From the NCBI GenBank assembly GCA_964019135.1, contig OZ025250.1, positions 52,017,357 through 52,081,356 of the forward strand: a stretch of DNA of 64,000 nt. Direction: 5' to 3'. Below, in pieces: positions 43,401-56,969 of the stretch. Under the pieces are notes generated by a model. The model made no database searches. It saw only the letters and a program-made list of their open reading frames with translations, and was not told the origin of the DNA. How positions within the stretch are numbered: the stretch's first letter is position 1; each line of letters begins with the position of its first letter. The stretch is from Arenicola marina (Eukaryota; Annelida; Polychaeta; Arenicolidae). The translations under genes were made by a program, and so were the position numbers.

Positions 43401-43559
43401 TGTCCCGCCCCTATGTCTCGTTCTCTCTCCCTCTCTCTACCCGGCTCTGTCTGCTATTATAACGGAACAATATCTACCCCGAAGTAGTATGTACCCCTCC
43501 CTGTTTCATCATCTGTTCCTCTCCCTCAGTCCTTTGCCATATGTCATTCTTTCTGTTCT

Positions 43560-44522
43560 CGATATGCTCCCACCTTGTTTCTTGCCCTGCTCCCATCCCC
43601 ATTTTACCATCTGTCCCTCTCCGTTTCCCGCACTGCTCCCCTCCCTGTTTCCCACACTGTTCCCCTCCCTGTTTCCCGCACTGTTCCCTTCCCTGTTTCC
43701 TGCACTGTTTCCCTATCCGTTTCCCGCTCTGTGCCAGTCTCTGTTTCCCTAACTTATACCCTCCCTGTTTCCCGCTTTGTCCCCACCCCCTGTTATCATC
43801 CCTGTTTCCCACACTGTTTCCCTCTCTGTTTCCTGCACTACTCCTGTCCATCTTTCCCCCACTTTTACCCTCCCTGTATCACGCACTGTCTCCCTGCCTC
43901 GGTCCCGATTTACCCCTCATTGCTTTCCCCGCACTGTCCCCCGCTGCCTCCTCTCTGTTACCCGCATTGCCCCCCCCCCCGCCTCTTTGTTCCCAGCACT
44001 GTGCCCCCCACCTGCCTCCTATCTATTCTCCACACTGTTCTCCCCCTGCACCTCCCCCCCCCACTGCCTCCTTGCAGTTTCCCGCACTGCCCCCCGCCTC
44101 CTCTCTGTTCCCCGCACTGCCCCCCCCCCCGCCTCCTCTCTGTGCCCCGCACTGTCCCCCTCCTGCCTCCTCTATGTTCCCCGCACTCCCCCCCCCCCTG
44201 CGTCCTCTCTGTGCCCTGCACTCCCCCCCCCTGCCTCCTCTCTGTTCCCCGCACTACCTCCCCTGCCTCCCCTCTGTTCCCTGCACTGCCCGCCCCTGCC
44301 TCTTCCCTGTTTCCCGCACTGCCTCCTCACTGTTCCGTGCACTGCCCCCGCCGCCCCCCCCCCCCTCTACTTCCTCTCTGTTGCCCACACTGTCCTCCTC
44401 CTGCCTCCCCTCTGTTCCCCGCACTATTCCCCCTGCCTGCTCTCTATTACACGCACTGTCCCCCCACTGCCTCCTTTCTGTTCCCCGCACTGCCCCCCCC
44501 CCCTCTGCCTCCTCTCTGTTAC
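43560..44522. repeat. CTGTTCCCCGCACTG minisatellite, left arm
   Basis: About 30-bp units with CTCTGTTTCCCGCACTG and variable C runs, strongly pyrimidine-biased. The array runs into the assembly gap, and its reverse complement continues on the other side. Confidence 0.88.
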
Positions 44523-44722
44523 NNNNNNNNNNNNNNNNNNNNNNNNNNNNNNNNNNNNNNNNNNNNNNNNNNNNNNNNNNNNNNNNNNNNNNNNNNNNNN
44601 NNNNNNNNNNNNNNNNNNNNNNNNNNNNNNNNNNNNNNNNNNNNNNNNNNNNNNNNNNNNNNNNNNNNNNNNNNNNNNNNNNNNNNNNNNNNNNNNNNNN
44701 NNNNNNNNNNNNNNNNNNNNNN
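44523..44722. other. assembly gap (200 N)
   Basis: Exactly 200 undetermined bases at the centre of the palindrome. The even length suggests a placeholder, so the true distance is unknown. Confidence 0.99.
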
Positions 44723-46140
44723 GAGGCAGGGGGGGAGGGGCAGTGCGGGTAACATAGAGGGAGCGGGGGGGGGCAGTGCGGGGAACAGAGAGGAGGCGTT
44801 GGGGGCAGTGTAGGGAACAGAGAGGAGGCAGGAGGGGGACAGTGTGGGGAACATAGAGGAAGTAGAGGGGGGGGGGCGGGGGCAGTGCAAGGAATAGTGA
44901 GAAGGCAGTGCGGGAAACAGGGAGGAGGCAGGGAGGGAGTGCGGGGAACAGAGAGGAGGCGGGGGGGGGCAGTGCGGGAACAGCGACGAGGCAGAAGGGG
45001 GGGCGGACAGTGCGGGGACAGAAAGGAGGCAGTGGGGGGGGGCAGTGCGGGTAACAGAGAGGAGGCAGAGGGGGGCGGGGGCAGTGCGGGGAACAGAGAG
45101 GAGGCAGTGGGGGGACAGTGCGTGTAATAGAGAGCAGGCAGGGGGAACAGTGCGGGGAACAGGGGAGGCAGGAGGAGGACAGTGTGGGCAACAGAGAGGA
45201 AGTAGAGGGGGGGGGGCGGGGGCAGTGCAAGGAGCAGTGAGGAGGCAGTGCGGGAAACAGGGAAGAGGCAGGGGGGGGGGGCAGTGCAGGGAACAGAGGG
45301 GAGGCAGGGGAGGCAGTGCGGGGAAAAGAGAGGAGGCAGGGGGGGGGGGAGTGCAGGGCACAGAGAGAACGCAGGGGGGGGGGTGCGGGGAACATAGAGG
45401 AGGTAGGAGGGGGACAGTGCGGGGCACAGAGAGGAGGCGGGGGGGGCAGTGCGGGGAACAGAGAGGAGGCGGGGGGCAGTGCGGGAAACTGCAAGGAGGC
45501 AGGGGGGGGGGAGGTGCAGGGGGAGAACAGTGTGGAGAATAGATAGGAGGCAGGTGGGGGGCACAGTGCTGGGAACAAAGAGGCCGGGAGGGGGGGGGGC
45601 AATGCGGGTAACAGAGAGGAGGCAGCGGGGGACAGTGCGGGGAAAGCAATGAGGGGTAAATCGGGGTAAACAGCTAGGGGCGGGACCGAGCGGGAGCCGG
45701 GCAGGGAGACAGTGCGTGATACAGGGAGGGTAAAAGTGGGGAAACATGGACAGGAGTAGTGCAGGAAACAGAGAGGGAAACAGTGTGGGAAACAGGGATG
45801 ATAACAGGGGGTGGGGACAAAGCGGGAAACAGGGAGGGTATAAGTTAGGGAAACAGAGACTGGCACAGAGCGGGAAACGGATAAGGAAACAGTGCAGGAA
45901 ACAGGGAAGGGAACAGTGCGGGAAACAGGGAGGAGCACAGTGTGGGAAACAGGGAGGGGAACAGTGTGGGAAACAGGGAGGGGAGCAGTGCGGGAAACAG
46001 AGAGGGACAGATGGTAAAATAGGGATGGGAGCAGGGCAAGAAACAAGGTGGGAGCATATCGAGAACAGAAAGAACGACAGATGGCAAAGGACTGAGGGAG
46101 AGGGACAGATGATAAAACAGGGAGGGGTACATACTACTTC
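44723..46140. repeat. CAGTGCGGGGAACAGAG minisatellite, right arm
   Basis: Complementary to the array at 43560-44522, purine-rich on the plus strand, about 45 units. Order and variants partly mirror the left arm (for example the CGGATAAGGAAACAG-type units at about 45880). Confidence 0.88.
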
Positions 46141-46224
46141 GAGGGAGATACTGTTTTGTTAGAATAGCAGACAGAGCCGGGTAGAGAGAGAGAGAGAGAG
46201 AGAGAACGAGACGCAGGGACGGGA

Positions 46225-46790
46225 CAGAAGGTGAGCAGAGAGGGACGGGACAGAAGGTGAGCAGAGAGGCTCGCAGAGAGGAGGGAGGCAGGGTCTGAAC
46301 GACGGAGTGGAGCAGAGACGCTCACAGTGGGCGGGGGGGGTCTGAACGATAAAGGCGAGCAGAGGGGCTCAATTGGGGGGGGGGCGGCTGAACGACGGAG
46401 GTGAGCAGAGCGGCTCACAAGGGGGGGGGGCTCACAGGGGGTGGGGGCAGGGCCTGAACGATAGAGGTGAGCAGAGCGGCTCACAGGGGGGACAGGGCCT
46501 GAACGATGCAAGTGAGCAGAGAGGCTCACAGGAGGCAGGGGGCAGGGCCTGAACGTTGGAAGTGAGCACATAGGCTCACAGGAGAGGGGGGAGAAGCAGG
46601 GCCTGTACGATGGAGGTGAGCAGAGGCTCACATGGGTGGGGCAGGTTCCAAACGATGGAGGTGAGCACAGAGGCTCCCATGGGGGTGGGGGTGGGGGTGG
46701 GGGGGGGGCACGGCCTGAACGATGGAGGTGAGCAGAGAGGCTCACGGGAGAGGGGGGAGGCAGGGCCTGAACGGGACTTACTCTTGAGCA
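46225..46790. repeat. GGTGAGCAGAGAGGCTCAC minisatellite, right arm
   Basis: Complement of the array at 42780-43400, about 10 units with G runs. Confidence 0.85.
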
Positions 46791-47217
46791 AACAAGGAAG
46801 AGATCAGGAATGGCAAAGGGAGCTTAAGAGAATGAACATAACATTGATGTTGGTTACAGTGCATGGTATTGTGTCAAAGAAACGAACGACGGACAGTCTG
46901 CTGATGGTGTGGTGTAGAACACACATGAGATTGACAAACATGACGGGTCAGATTGGAAGGTGTATGTGACGCTAACATAAGAAGGACAGTGAGATGAGGG
47001 TGTGGCGTGCATCAAACTAGAGAGGGAGGGTGTGATGTACGTTTTACAGAACTATAATGGGCAGATCAATACAAAGTGGTCTAGTGGGACTGTTCTGAGA
47101 TATAACCAAGATGTTCCTAAAATGCTAAACATTTACACAAAGGTCAAGCAACACTCATAATGTCCTGTATATCACCGAGTTACTCACTTGGTAGTATTTG
47201 TAAGAAGGAATGGCTTA

Positions 47218-47395
47218 CACAGGGGCGGATCTAGGTGGGGGGGTGGAGGGATGCAAACCCCCCTTGGGAACTTACACTGTTAAAGTCAGCTTCTTCGAGC
47301 ACCCCACCCCAAGTTTTCAGATATCCCCCCCCCCCCACACCGTCGCAAGTTTTCAGAGAGCAACCTCCCCTTCGCAAATTCCTAGATCCCCCGTT
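47218..47395. mobile_element. MITE, CAGGGGCGGATC ends, right-arm copy
   Basis: Inverted partner of the element at 42164. One terminus is eroded (TTCCTAGATCCCCCG). Confidence 0.65.
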
Positions 47396-47944
47396 ATATT
47401 ACTTACAATTCAGGTAAACATATTATCAGTTAGATAATGGAGAGTATACACGCTATGTTCTATTTAGATCTTACAGGTACACACATATGTACACAAGCCA
47501 TGGCTTTACTGAACATCCATAACGTAAGACATTTACTTTGATTTGATATAATCACCGCTACAGTTACTAAACACACCACAGTACAATACCAAAACGCTTT
47601 CCTCTCACGCCGACATCACCCAGTCTGAACAGCAGACTACGTCTGCCGAGCCGAGACTGACAGTTGTCAATTTCAATGTCTATATAAAGAACCCATTGAA
47701 CACAGTGAGACATACGTTGGTTCCCCGTGACCTATCCAGCGGGTCTACATGTATTTTTTTACCATATTCACGGTTTAACTGTTTACATCCTAGCTAGCCT
47801 GCCATATATCTGCATCTTTTAGAAGACCGGGCATCTGGGTGGGGAAGGGGCAGGGAGAGGGGGAAGGGGCAGGGAGAGGGGGAAGGGGCAGGGAGAGGGG
47901 GAAGGGGAGAGGGTGGTGGAGGGGATGGAGGAGGGGGCGAGGGA

Positions 47945-49575
47945 GGGAGCGTGCAGTGTGGCCCGACATAGAGTGTGAGCGGACGTACAGTGTGGGTGGA
48001 CGTACAGTTTGGGCTGAAGTACAATGTGGGCGGACGTACAGTGCGGACGAACGTACAGTGTGGGGGGAGCTACATTGCGGGCGGACGTACAGTGTGGGCG
48101 GACGTACAGTGCGGGCGAACGTACAGTGTGGGGGGAGGTACAGTGCGGGCGGACGTACAGTGTGGGCGGACGTACAGTTTGGGCTGAAGTACAATGTGGG
48201 CGGACGTACAGTGCAGGCGAACGTACAGTGTGGGGGGAGGTACAGTGCGGGCGGACGTACAGTGTGGGCGGACGTACAGTGTGGGCGGACGTACAGTGCG
48301 GGCGGGCGTACAGTGAGGGCGGACGTCCAGTATGGGCGGACGTACAGTGTAGGCGGACGTACAGTGCGGTCGGACGTACAATGCGGGCGGACGTATAGTG
48401 TGGGCGGACAGTGGGCGGGCGTACAGTGAGGGCGGACGTACAGTATGGGCGGACGTACAGTGCGGGCGGACGTACAGTGTGGGCGGACGCATAGTGCGGG
48501 CTAACGTACAGTATGGGTGGACGTACAGTGCGGGCAGACGTAAAGTGCGGGCGGACGTACAGTGCGGGCGGACATACAGTGTGGGTGGACGTACAGTTCG
48601 GGCGGACGTACAGTGTGGGCGGACGTACAGTGTGGGTGGACCTACAGTGTGGGTGGACGTACAGTGTGAGCGCGGACGTATAGTGTGGGCGGACGTACAG
48701 TGTGGGCGGACGTACAGTGTGGGCGGACGTATAGTGTGGGCGGACGTATAGTGTGTGCGGACGTACAGTGTGGGCGGACGTATAGTGTGAGCGGACGTAT
48801 AGTGTGGGCGGGCGTATAGTGTGGGCGGACGTACAGTGTGGGCGGACGTATAGTGTGGGCGGACGTACAGTGTGGGCGGACGTACAGTGTGGGCGGACGT
48901 ATAGTGTGGGCGGACGTATAGTGTGGGCGGACGTGCAGTGCGGGCGGACGTATAGTGTGGGCGGACGTATAGTGTGTGCGGACGTACAGTGTGGGCGGAC
49001 GTACAGTGTGGGCGGACGTACAGTGTGGGTGGACCTACAGTGTGGGTGGACGTACAGTGTGAGCGGACGTACAGTGTGGGCGGACGTATAGTGTGGGCGG
49101 ACGTACAGTGTGGGCGGACGTATAGTGTGGGCGGACGTATAGTGTGGGCGGACGTAGTGTGGGCGGACGTACAGTGTGGGCGGACGTATAGTGTGGGCGG
49201 ACGTATAGTGTGTGCGGACGTACAGTGTGGGCGGACGTATAGTGTGGGCGGACGTATAGTGTGGGCGGACGTGCAGTGTGGGCGGACGTGCAGTGCGGGC
49301 GGACATATAGTGTGGGCGGACGTATAGTGTGTGCGGACGTACAGTGTGGGCGGACGTATAGTGTGGGCGGACGTATAGTGTGGGCGGACGTACAGTGTAG
49401 GCGGACGTGCAGTGCGGGCGGACGTATAGTGTGGGCGGACGTATAATGTGGGCGAACGTACAGTGGGCGGACGTAAAGTGAGGGCGGACGTACAGTGTGG
49501 GCGGACGTACAGTGCGGGCGGACGTACAGTGAGGAGGGACATACATTGTGGATGGACGTCTTGTGTTAAGGGACA
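47945..49575. repeat. 17-bp minisatellite, right arm, expanded
   Basis: GGGCGGACGTACAGTGT units, about 95 copies, with T/C and A/G variants (CGTATAGT, CGTGCAGT) arranged in higher-order patterns. Seventeen is not a multiple of three, but no unit frame contains a stop, so very long spurious ORFs exist on both strands. Confidence 0.93.
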
Positions 49576-50499
49576 TACAATGTGACGGACGGGGGGGGGG
49601 GGTGGGGCGAGTCTGGTGTGTGGGCTGACTTATTGCGTGGTTGTGACCAGACTAGCGGTCTGAAAGTAACTGTCTAAGGTCGGTGTCCCTACTGTTTTTC
49701 CGTGTTGCGCAACGTTTGGTGCTTACATTTAGTGCTAATGTTTATTGTTTACTTTTATATACCGACGTTAAATAAAACTTTCTTATCTTATCTTATTAGG
49801 TCATCAGGGTTGTTCTGCGTTCATTGAATAAATGTTATACATATCTTTCTTATGCCTCTCCATATCTAAATATTCCGTAGTGGTTACCCAAGGTTGGTCC
49901 GTAGCATCTACAAGTGGCCCGTCCGCGCCAATCGAAGGCTGCCTGGTGGACACGTTCATGGCTCCAGCACCGCCATCGCCTGATGAGTGAAATTAAATTT
50001 TATGAGTTTATGATCAATCAGATGAGTTTTCTGCCTGATATTGCTCGCTATATCTTGAACGGCAGTTATTCCGCAGTTCTATCGGGTTATTGAAGATGTC
50101 TATGCGGAACGCGGGACACGAACACCGGCATGTAGTGTGTCCGTTATATTACCGAACCCTGGGGCAGTACAGGGGACGAGTAAAGACAGATGGAGCGGCC
50201 CACACTGTTGTGGACTATAAATGTTTCGCTTTCAATAATATATTATGACATCACGTTGGTCGCTCCTTTCTCACCATGTTCCCCGGCGGCTGGAGACCCA
50301 GAACGTCCGGCGACCATTCGGTTGGACGTCAGACTGTGAACAACAAAAACAGCTTCAAATAAGTGTTACTCCTAAACTATATGGCGGTGTCATAACGCCA
50401 CAAAATCCACGGCTTGGATTCAGTAAAGATTGGCCTAATCAAATTGGTGGATTCAATTATTCCAAGCACCAATTTTACGGTTGGAGATTAAGATAGATT

Positions 50500-53400
50500 A
50501 ATGGCTAATACCCCAACCGTTATCACTCCGACCTACCCCAACCGGTACAACTCCAACCTACCCCAACCGGTACCACTCGCACACCCCCCAACCAATACCA
50601 CTCCGACCTACCCCAACCGGTATCACTCCAACCTACCCCAATCTAAACCACTCCGACCTGCCCCAACCGGTACCACTCCAACCTACCATAACCAGTACCA
50701 CTCCGACCTGCCCCAACCGGTATCACTCTGACCTATCCCAAACGGGACCACTCCGACCTACCCCACCTGGTACCACTCCCACATACCCCAACCAGTACCA
50801 CTCCAACCTACCTCAACCTATACCACTCCAACCTACCCCAACTGGTACCACTCCGACCTACCCCAACCGGTACCACTCCAACCTACCCCAACCAGAACCA
50901 CTCTGACCTACCCCAACCGGTACCACTCTGACCTACCCCAACCGGTACCACTCTGACCTACCCCAACCGGTACCACTCCAACCTACCCCAACCGGTACCA
51001 CTCCGACCTACCCCAACCGGCACCACTCCGACCTACTCCAACCAGTACCACTCCGACCTACCCCAACCAGTACCACTCCAACCTACCCCAACCGGTTCCA
51101 CTCCGACCTACCCCAACCGGTACCACACCGACCTACCCCAACCTGTACCACTCCGGCCTACCCCAACCAGTACCACTCTGACCTACCTCAACCGATACCA
51201 CTCCGACATACCCCAACTGTTACCACACCGACCTGCCCCAACCGGCACCACTCCAACCTACCTAAACCGATACCACTCCGACCTACCCCAACTGGTACCA
51301 CTCTGACCTACCCCAACCGGTTCCACTCCAACCTACCCCAACCGGTACCACTCCAACCTACCCCAACCGGTACCACTCCGACCTACCCCAACCGGTACCA
51401 CTCCCACCTACCCTAACCAGTAACACTCCGACCTACCCCAACTGGTACCACTCCGACCTACCCCAACCGGCACCACTCCAACCTACCCCAACTGGTACCA
51501 CTTCGACCTACCCCAACCGGTTCCACTCCGACCTACCCCAATCGGTACCACTCCGACCTACCCCAACCAGTATCACTCCGACCTACCCCAACCAGTACCA
51601 CTCCGACCTACCCTAACCAATACCACTCCGATCTACCCCAACCAGTACCACTCCGACCTACCCTAACCAATACCACTCCGACCTACCTCAACCAATACCA
51701 CTCCGACCTACCCCAACTGGTACCACTCTGACCTACCCCAACCGGTTCCACTCCGACCTACCCCAACCGGTACCACTCCGACCTACCCCAACCAGTATCA
51801 CTCCGACCTACCCCAACCGGTACCACTCCCACATACCCTAACTGGTACCACTCCCACCTACCCCAACCGGTACCATTCCCGACCTACCCAAACCGGTACC
51901 ACTACAACCTACCTCAACCGATACCACTCCGACCTACCCCAACCGGTACCACTACGACCTACTTCAACCAATACCACTCCGACCTACCCTAACCAGTACC
52001 ACTCCGATCTACACCAACCAGTACCACTCCGACCTACCCCAACCAGTATCACTCCGACCTACCCCAACCGGTACCACTCCGACCTACCCTAACCAATACC
52101 ACTCCGATCTACCCCAACCAGTACTACTCCCGACCTACCCCAACCGGTGCCACTACGACCTACCTCCACCGATACCACTCCGACCTACCCAACCGGTACC
52201 ACTCCCACGTACCCCAACCGGTACCACTCTGACCTACCTCAACCGGTACCACTCCGACCTACCCCAACCGATACCACTCCGACCTACCCCAACCGGTACC
52301 ACTCCAACTTACCCCAACCGGTATCACACCGACCTACCCCAACCGGTACCACTCCAACTTACCCCAACCGGTACCAGTCCGACCGACCCCAACCGGTACC
52401 ACACCCACCTACCCCAACCGGCACCGGTACCACTCCGACCTACCCCAACCGGCACCACTCCGACCTACCCCAACCGGTACCACTCGCACACACCCCAACC
52501 AATACCACTCCGACCTACCCCAACCGGTATCACTCCGACCTACCCCAAACCTGTATCAATCCAACCTACCCCAACCGGTACCACTTCGATCTATCCCAAC
52601 CGGTACCACTCCCACCTACCCCAACCAGTACCACTCTGACCTAACCCAACCAGTAACACTCCGACCTACCCCAACTGGTACCACTCCGACCTACCCCAAC
52701 CGGCACCACTCCAACCTACCCCAACTGGTACCACTTCGACCTACCCCAACCGGTTCCACTCCGACCTACCCCAACCGGTACCACTCCGACCTACCCCAAC
52801 CAGTATCACTCCGACCTACCCCAACCGGTACCACTCCCACCTACCCCAATCGGTACCACTCCGATCTACCCCAACCGGTACCACTCCCGACCTACCCCAA
52901 CCGGTGCCACTACGACCTACCTCAACCGATACCACACCCACCTACCCCAACCAGTATCACTCCGACCTACCCCAACCGGTACCACTCCGACCTACCCCAA
53001 CTGGTACCACTCCAACCTACCTAAACCGATACCACTCCGACCTACCCCAACCGGTTCCACTCCGACCTACCCCAACCGGTACCACTCTGACCTACCCAAA
53101 CCGGTACCACTCCGACCTACCCCAACCGGTTCCACTCCGATCTACCCCAACCGGTACCACTCTGACCTACCCCAACCAGTATCACTCCGACCTACCCCAA
53201 TCGGTACCACTCCGATCTACCCCAACCGGTACCACTCCGACCTACCTCAACCAATACCACTCCGACCTACCCCAACCAGTATCACTCCGACCTACCCCAA
53301 CCGGTACCACTCCCACATACCCCAACCGGTACCACTCCCACCTACCCCAACCGGCACCACTCCGACCTACCCCAACCAGTATCACTCCGACCTACCCCAA

Positions 53401-56400
53401 CCGGTACCACTACAACCTACCTCAACCGATACCACTCCGACCTACCCCAACCGGTACCACTCCGACCTACCCCAACCAGTAGCACTCCGACCTACCCCAA
53501 CCGGTACCACTCCGACCTACCCTAACCAGTACCACTCCGAACTACCCCAACCGGTACCACTCCGACCTACCACAACTGGTATCACTCCGACCTACCCTAA
53601 CCAGTACCACTCCGAACTACACCAACCAGTACCACTCCGATCTACCCCAACCAGTATCACTCCGACCTACCCCAACCGGTACCACTCCGACCTACCCTAA
53701 CCAATACCACTCCGATCTACCCCAACCAGTACCACTCCCGACCTACCCCAACCGGTGCCACTACGACCTACCTCAACCGATACCACTCCGACCTACCCCA
53801 ACCGGTACCACTCCCACCTACCCCAACCAATACCACTCCGACCTACCCTAACCAGTACCACTCCGAACTACACCAACCAGTACCACTCCGATCTACCCCA
53901 ACCAGTATCACTCCGACCTACCCCAACCGGTACCACTCCGACCTACCCTAACCAATACCACTCCGATCTACCCCAACCAGTACCACTCCCGACCTACCCC
54001 AACCGGTGCCACTACGACCTACCTCAACCGATACCACTCCGACCTACCCCAACCGGTACCACTCCCACCTACCCCAACCGGTACCACTCTGACATACCTC
54101 AACCGGTACCACTCCGACCTACCCCAACCGATACCACTCTGACCTACCCCAACCGGTACCACACCAACCTACCCCAACCAGCACCAGTACCACTCCAACT
54201 TACCCCAACCGGTATCACACCGACCTACCCCAACCGGTACCACTCCAACTTACCCCAACCGGTACCAGTCCGACCGACCCCAACCGGTACCACACCCACC
54301 TACCCCAACCGGCACAGGTACCACTCCGACCTACCCCAACCGGCACCACTCCGACCTACCCCAACCGGTACCACTCGCACACACCCCAACCAATACCACT
54401 CCGACCTACCCCAACCGGTATCACTCCGACCTACCCCAAACCTGTATCAATCCAACCTACCCCAACCAGTACCACTCTGACCGACCCCAACCAGTACCAC
54501 TCCGACATACCCCACCCGGTACCACTCCGACCTACCCTAACTAGTACCACTCTGACCGACCCCAACCAGCACCACTCTGACATACCCCAACCGGTACCAC
54601 TCCGACCTACCCTAACCGGTAACACTCCGACCTACCCCAACCTGTACCACTCTGACCTACCCCAACCGGTACCACTCCGACCTGCCCCAACCGGTACCAC
54701 TCCAACCTACCCCAACCGGGACCACTCCGACCTACCCCAACTGGTACCACTCCCACTGACCCCAACCAGTACCACTCTGACCTACCTCAACCAATACCAC
54801 TCCGACCTACCCCAACCGGTACCGCTCCAACCTACCCCAACCAGTACCACTCTGACCTACCCCAACCGGTACCACTCCAACCTACCCCAACTGGTACCAC
54901 TCCGACCTACCCCAACCGGTACCACTCCGACCTACCCCAACCAGTACCACTCTGACCTACCTCAACCGGTACCACTCCGACCTACCCCAACCAGTACCAC
55001 TCCGACCTACCCCAACTGGTACCACTCCGACCTACCCCAACCGGTACCACTCCAACCTACCCCTACCGGTACGACTCAGACCTGTTCAAACTAGTACCAC
55101 TGCGAACTACCCCAACCGGCACCACTCCGACCTACCAAAACCGATATCACTCCGACCTACCCCAACTGGTACCACTCCGACCTACCCCAACCTGTACCAC
55201 TCCGTCCTACCCAAACTGGAACCACTCCGACCTACCCCAACTGGTACCACTCCGACCTACCCCAACCTGTACCACTCCGACCTACCCCAACCTGTACCAC
55301 TCCATCCTACCCAAACTGGAACCACTCCGACCTACCCTAACCGGTGACACTCTGACCTACCCCAACCTAAACCATTCCGACCTACCCCAACCTGTACCAC
55401 TTCGACCTATCCAAACCGGCACAACTCCTACCTACCCCAACCGGCATCACTCCGACCTACCCCAACCTGTCCCACTCTGACCTATCCCAACCGGAACCAC
55501 TCCGACCTACCCCAACCTGTCCCACTCTGACCTATCCCAACCAGTACCACTCCGACCGACCCCAACCGGTACCACACCCACCTACCCCAACCGGCACAGG
55601 TACCACTCCGACCTACCCCAACCGGCACCACTCCGACCTACCCCACCCGGTACCACTCCGACCTACCCTAACTAGTACCACTCTGACCGACCCCAACCAG
55701 CACCACTCTGACATACCCCAACCGGTACCACTCCGACCTACCCTAACCGGTAACACTCCGACCTACCCCAACCTGTACCACTCTGACCTACCCCAACCGG
55801 TACCACTCCGACCTGCCCCAACCGGTACCACTCCAACCTACCCCAACCGGGACCACTCCGACCTACCCCAACTGGTACCACTCCCACTGACCCCAACCAG
55901 TACCACTCTGACCTACCTCAACCAATACCACTCCGACCTACCCCAACCGGTACCGCTCCAACCTACCCCAACCAGTACCACTCTGACCTACCCCAACCGG
56001 TACCACTCCAACCTACCCCAACTGGTACCACTCCGACCTACCCCAACCGGTACCACTCCGACCTACCCCAACCAGTACCACTCTGACCTACCTCAACTGA
56101 TACCACTCCGACCTACCCCAACCAGTACCACTCTGACCTACCTCAACCGGTACCACTCCGACCTACCCCAACCGATACCACTCCGACCTACCCCAACTGG
56201 TACCACTCCGACCTACCCCAACCGGTACCACTCCAACCTACCCCTACCGGTACAACTCAGACCTGTTCAAACTAGTACCACTGCGAACTACCCCAACCGG
56301 CACCACTCCGACCTACCAAAACCGATATCACTCCGACCTACCCCAACTGGTACCACTCCGACCTACCCCAACCTGTACCACTCCGTCCTACCCAAACTGG

Positions 56401-56765
56401 AACCACTCCGACCTACCCCAACTGGTACCACTCCGACCTACCCCAACCTGTACCACTCCGACCTACCCCAACCTGTACCACTCCATCCTACCCAAACTGG
56501 AACCACTCCGACCTACCCTAACCGGTGACACTCTGACCTACCCCAACCTAAACCATTCCGACCTACCCCAACCTGTACCACTTCGACCTATCCAAACCGG
56601 CACAACTCCGACCTACCCCAACCGGCATCACTCCGACCTACCCCAACCTGTCCCACTCTGACCTATCCCAACCGGAACCACTCCGACCTACCCCAACCTG
56701 TCCCACTCTGACCTATCCCAACCAGTACCACTCCGACCTACCCCAACCTGTACCACTCCGACCCA
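50500..56765. repeat. 6.3-kb minisatellite, 25-bp units
   Basis: GGTACCACTCCGACCTACCCCAACC, about 250 units. GGTACC at the unit boundary is a recurrent six-base palindrome. Large higher-order duplications are visible: the stretch around 54490-55550 is repeated almost verbatim at about 55635-56750. No spacers, so this is not a CRISPR array. Long ORFs across it are artefacts. Confidence 0.95.
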
Positions 56766-56969
56766 CCAAGTCATTTATTTTTCTATTAACCGACCGACCG
56801 ACGTATTGTGCTGGTCTTATAGTCATGAAGAACGTGTATTTTTATTGGGATGCTATCCTCTCTCGTCTAATGAAACATGATGCAGAAATGACTATATATG
56901 TCTTTATATTTAAGACAACATCACACCTTCTAAGCTTGAATGGCCGTAATGGGCTTCAGGGTATTATAC

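Larger units (their letters stand above)
40680..44522. repeat. palindrome, left arm
   Basis: The reverse complement of this arm is found, in order, in 44723-50520. Examples: GTCTGGCGTTTAGCCGAATG near 40912 pairs with about 50318-50336, GGATTTTGTGGCGTTATGAC near 40830 with about 50391-50410, and GACAACTGTCAGTCTCGGC with about 47650. Blocks from outside in: unique sequence, 17-bp array, unique sequence with a MITE, a GTGAGCCTCTCTGCTCACC repeat, and a CTCTGTTCCCCGCACTG repeat. Identity is roughly 85-95% in unique blocks by eye. Confidence 0.88.
44723..50520. repeat. palindrome, right arm
   Basis: Inverted counterpart of 40680-44522. It is longer mainly because the purine-rich CAGTGCGGGGAACAGAGAGGAGG array (44723-46140) and the 17-bp array have more units. 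A right-arm-only segment lies at about 47705-47940. Confidence 0.88.

Noticed and set aside
43541-46046. Long Pro/Cys/Leu-rich ORFs running through the N gap
   Set aside because: They cross 200 undetermined bases and consist of translated CTGTTCCCCGCACTG repeats.
47819-49576. 585- and 490-codon ORFs through the 17-bp minisatellite
   Set aside because: Repeat units contain no stop in any frame. The translations are simple repeats open on both strands with no start context or splice evidence.
52147-54480. ORFs rich in PLRPTPTGTTPTYPNRYHSDLPQP
   Set aside because: Translation of the 25-bp array (three units make one 25-residue repeat). Not a mucin-like gene without splice or start evidence.
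50500-56765. CRISPR-like array
   Set aside because: Units are contiguous with no unique spacers, and the setting is eukaryotic.
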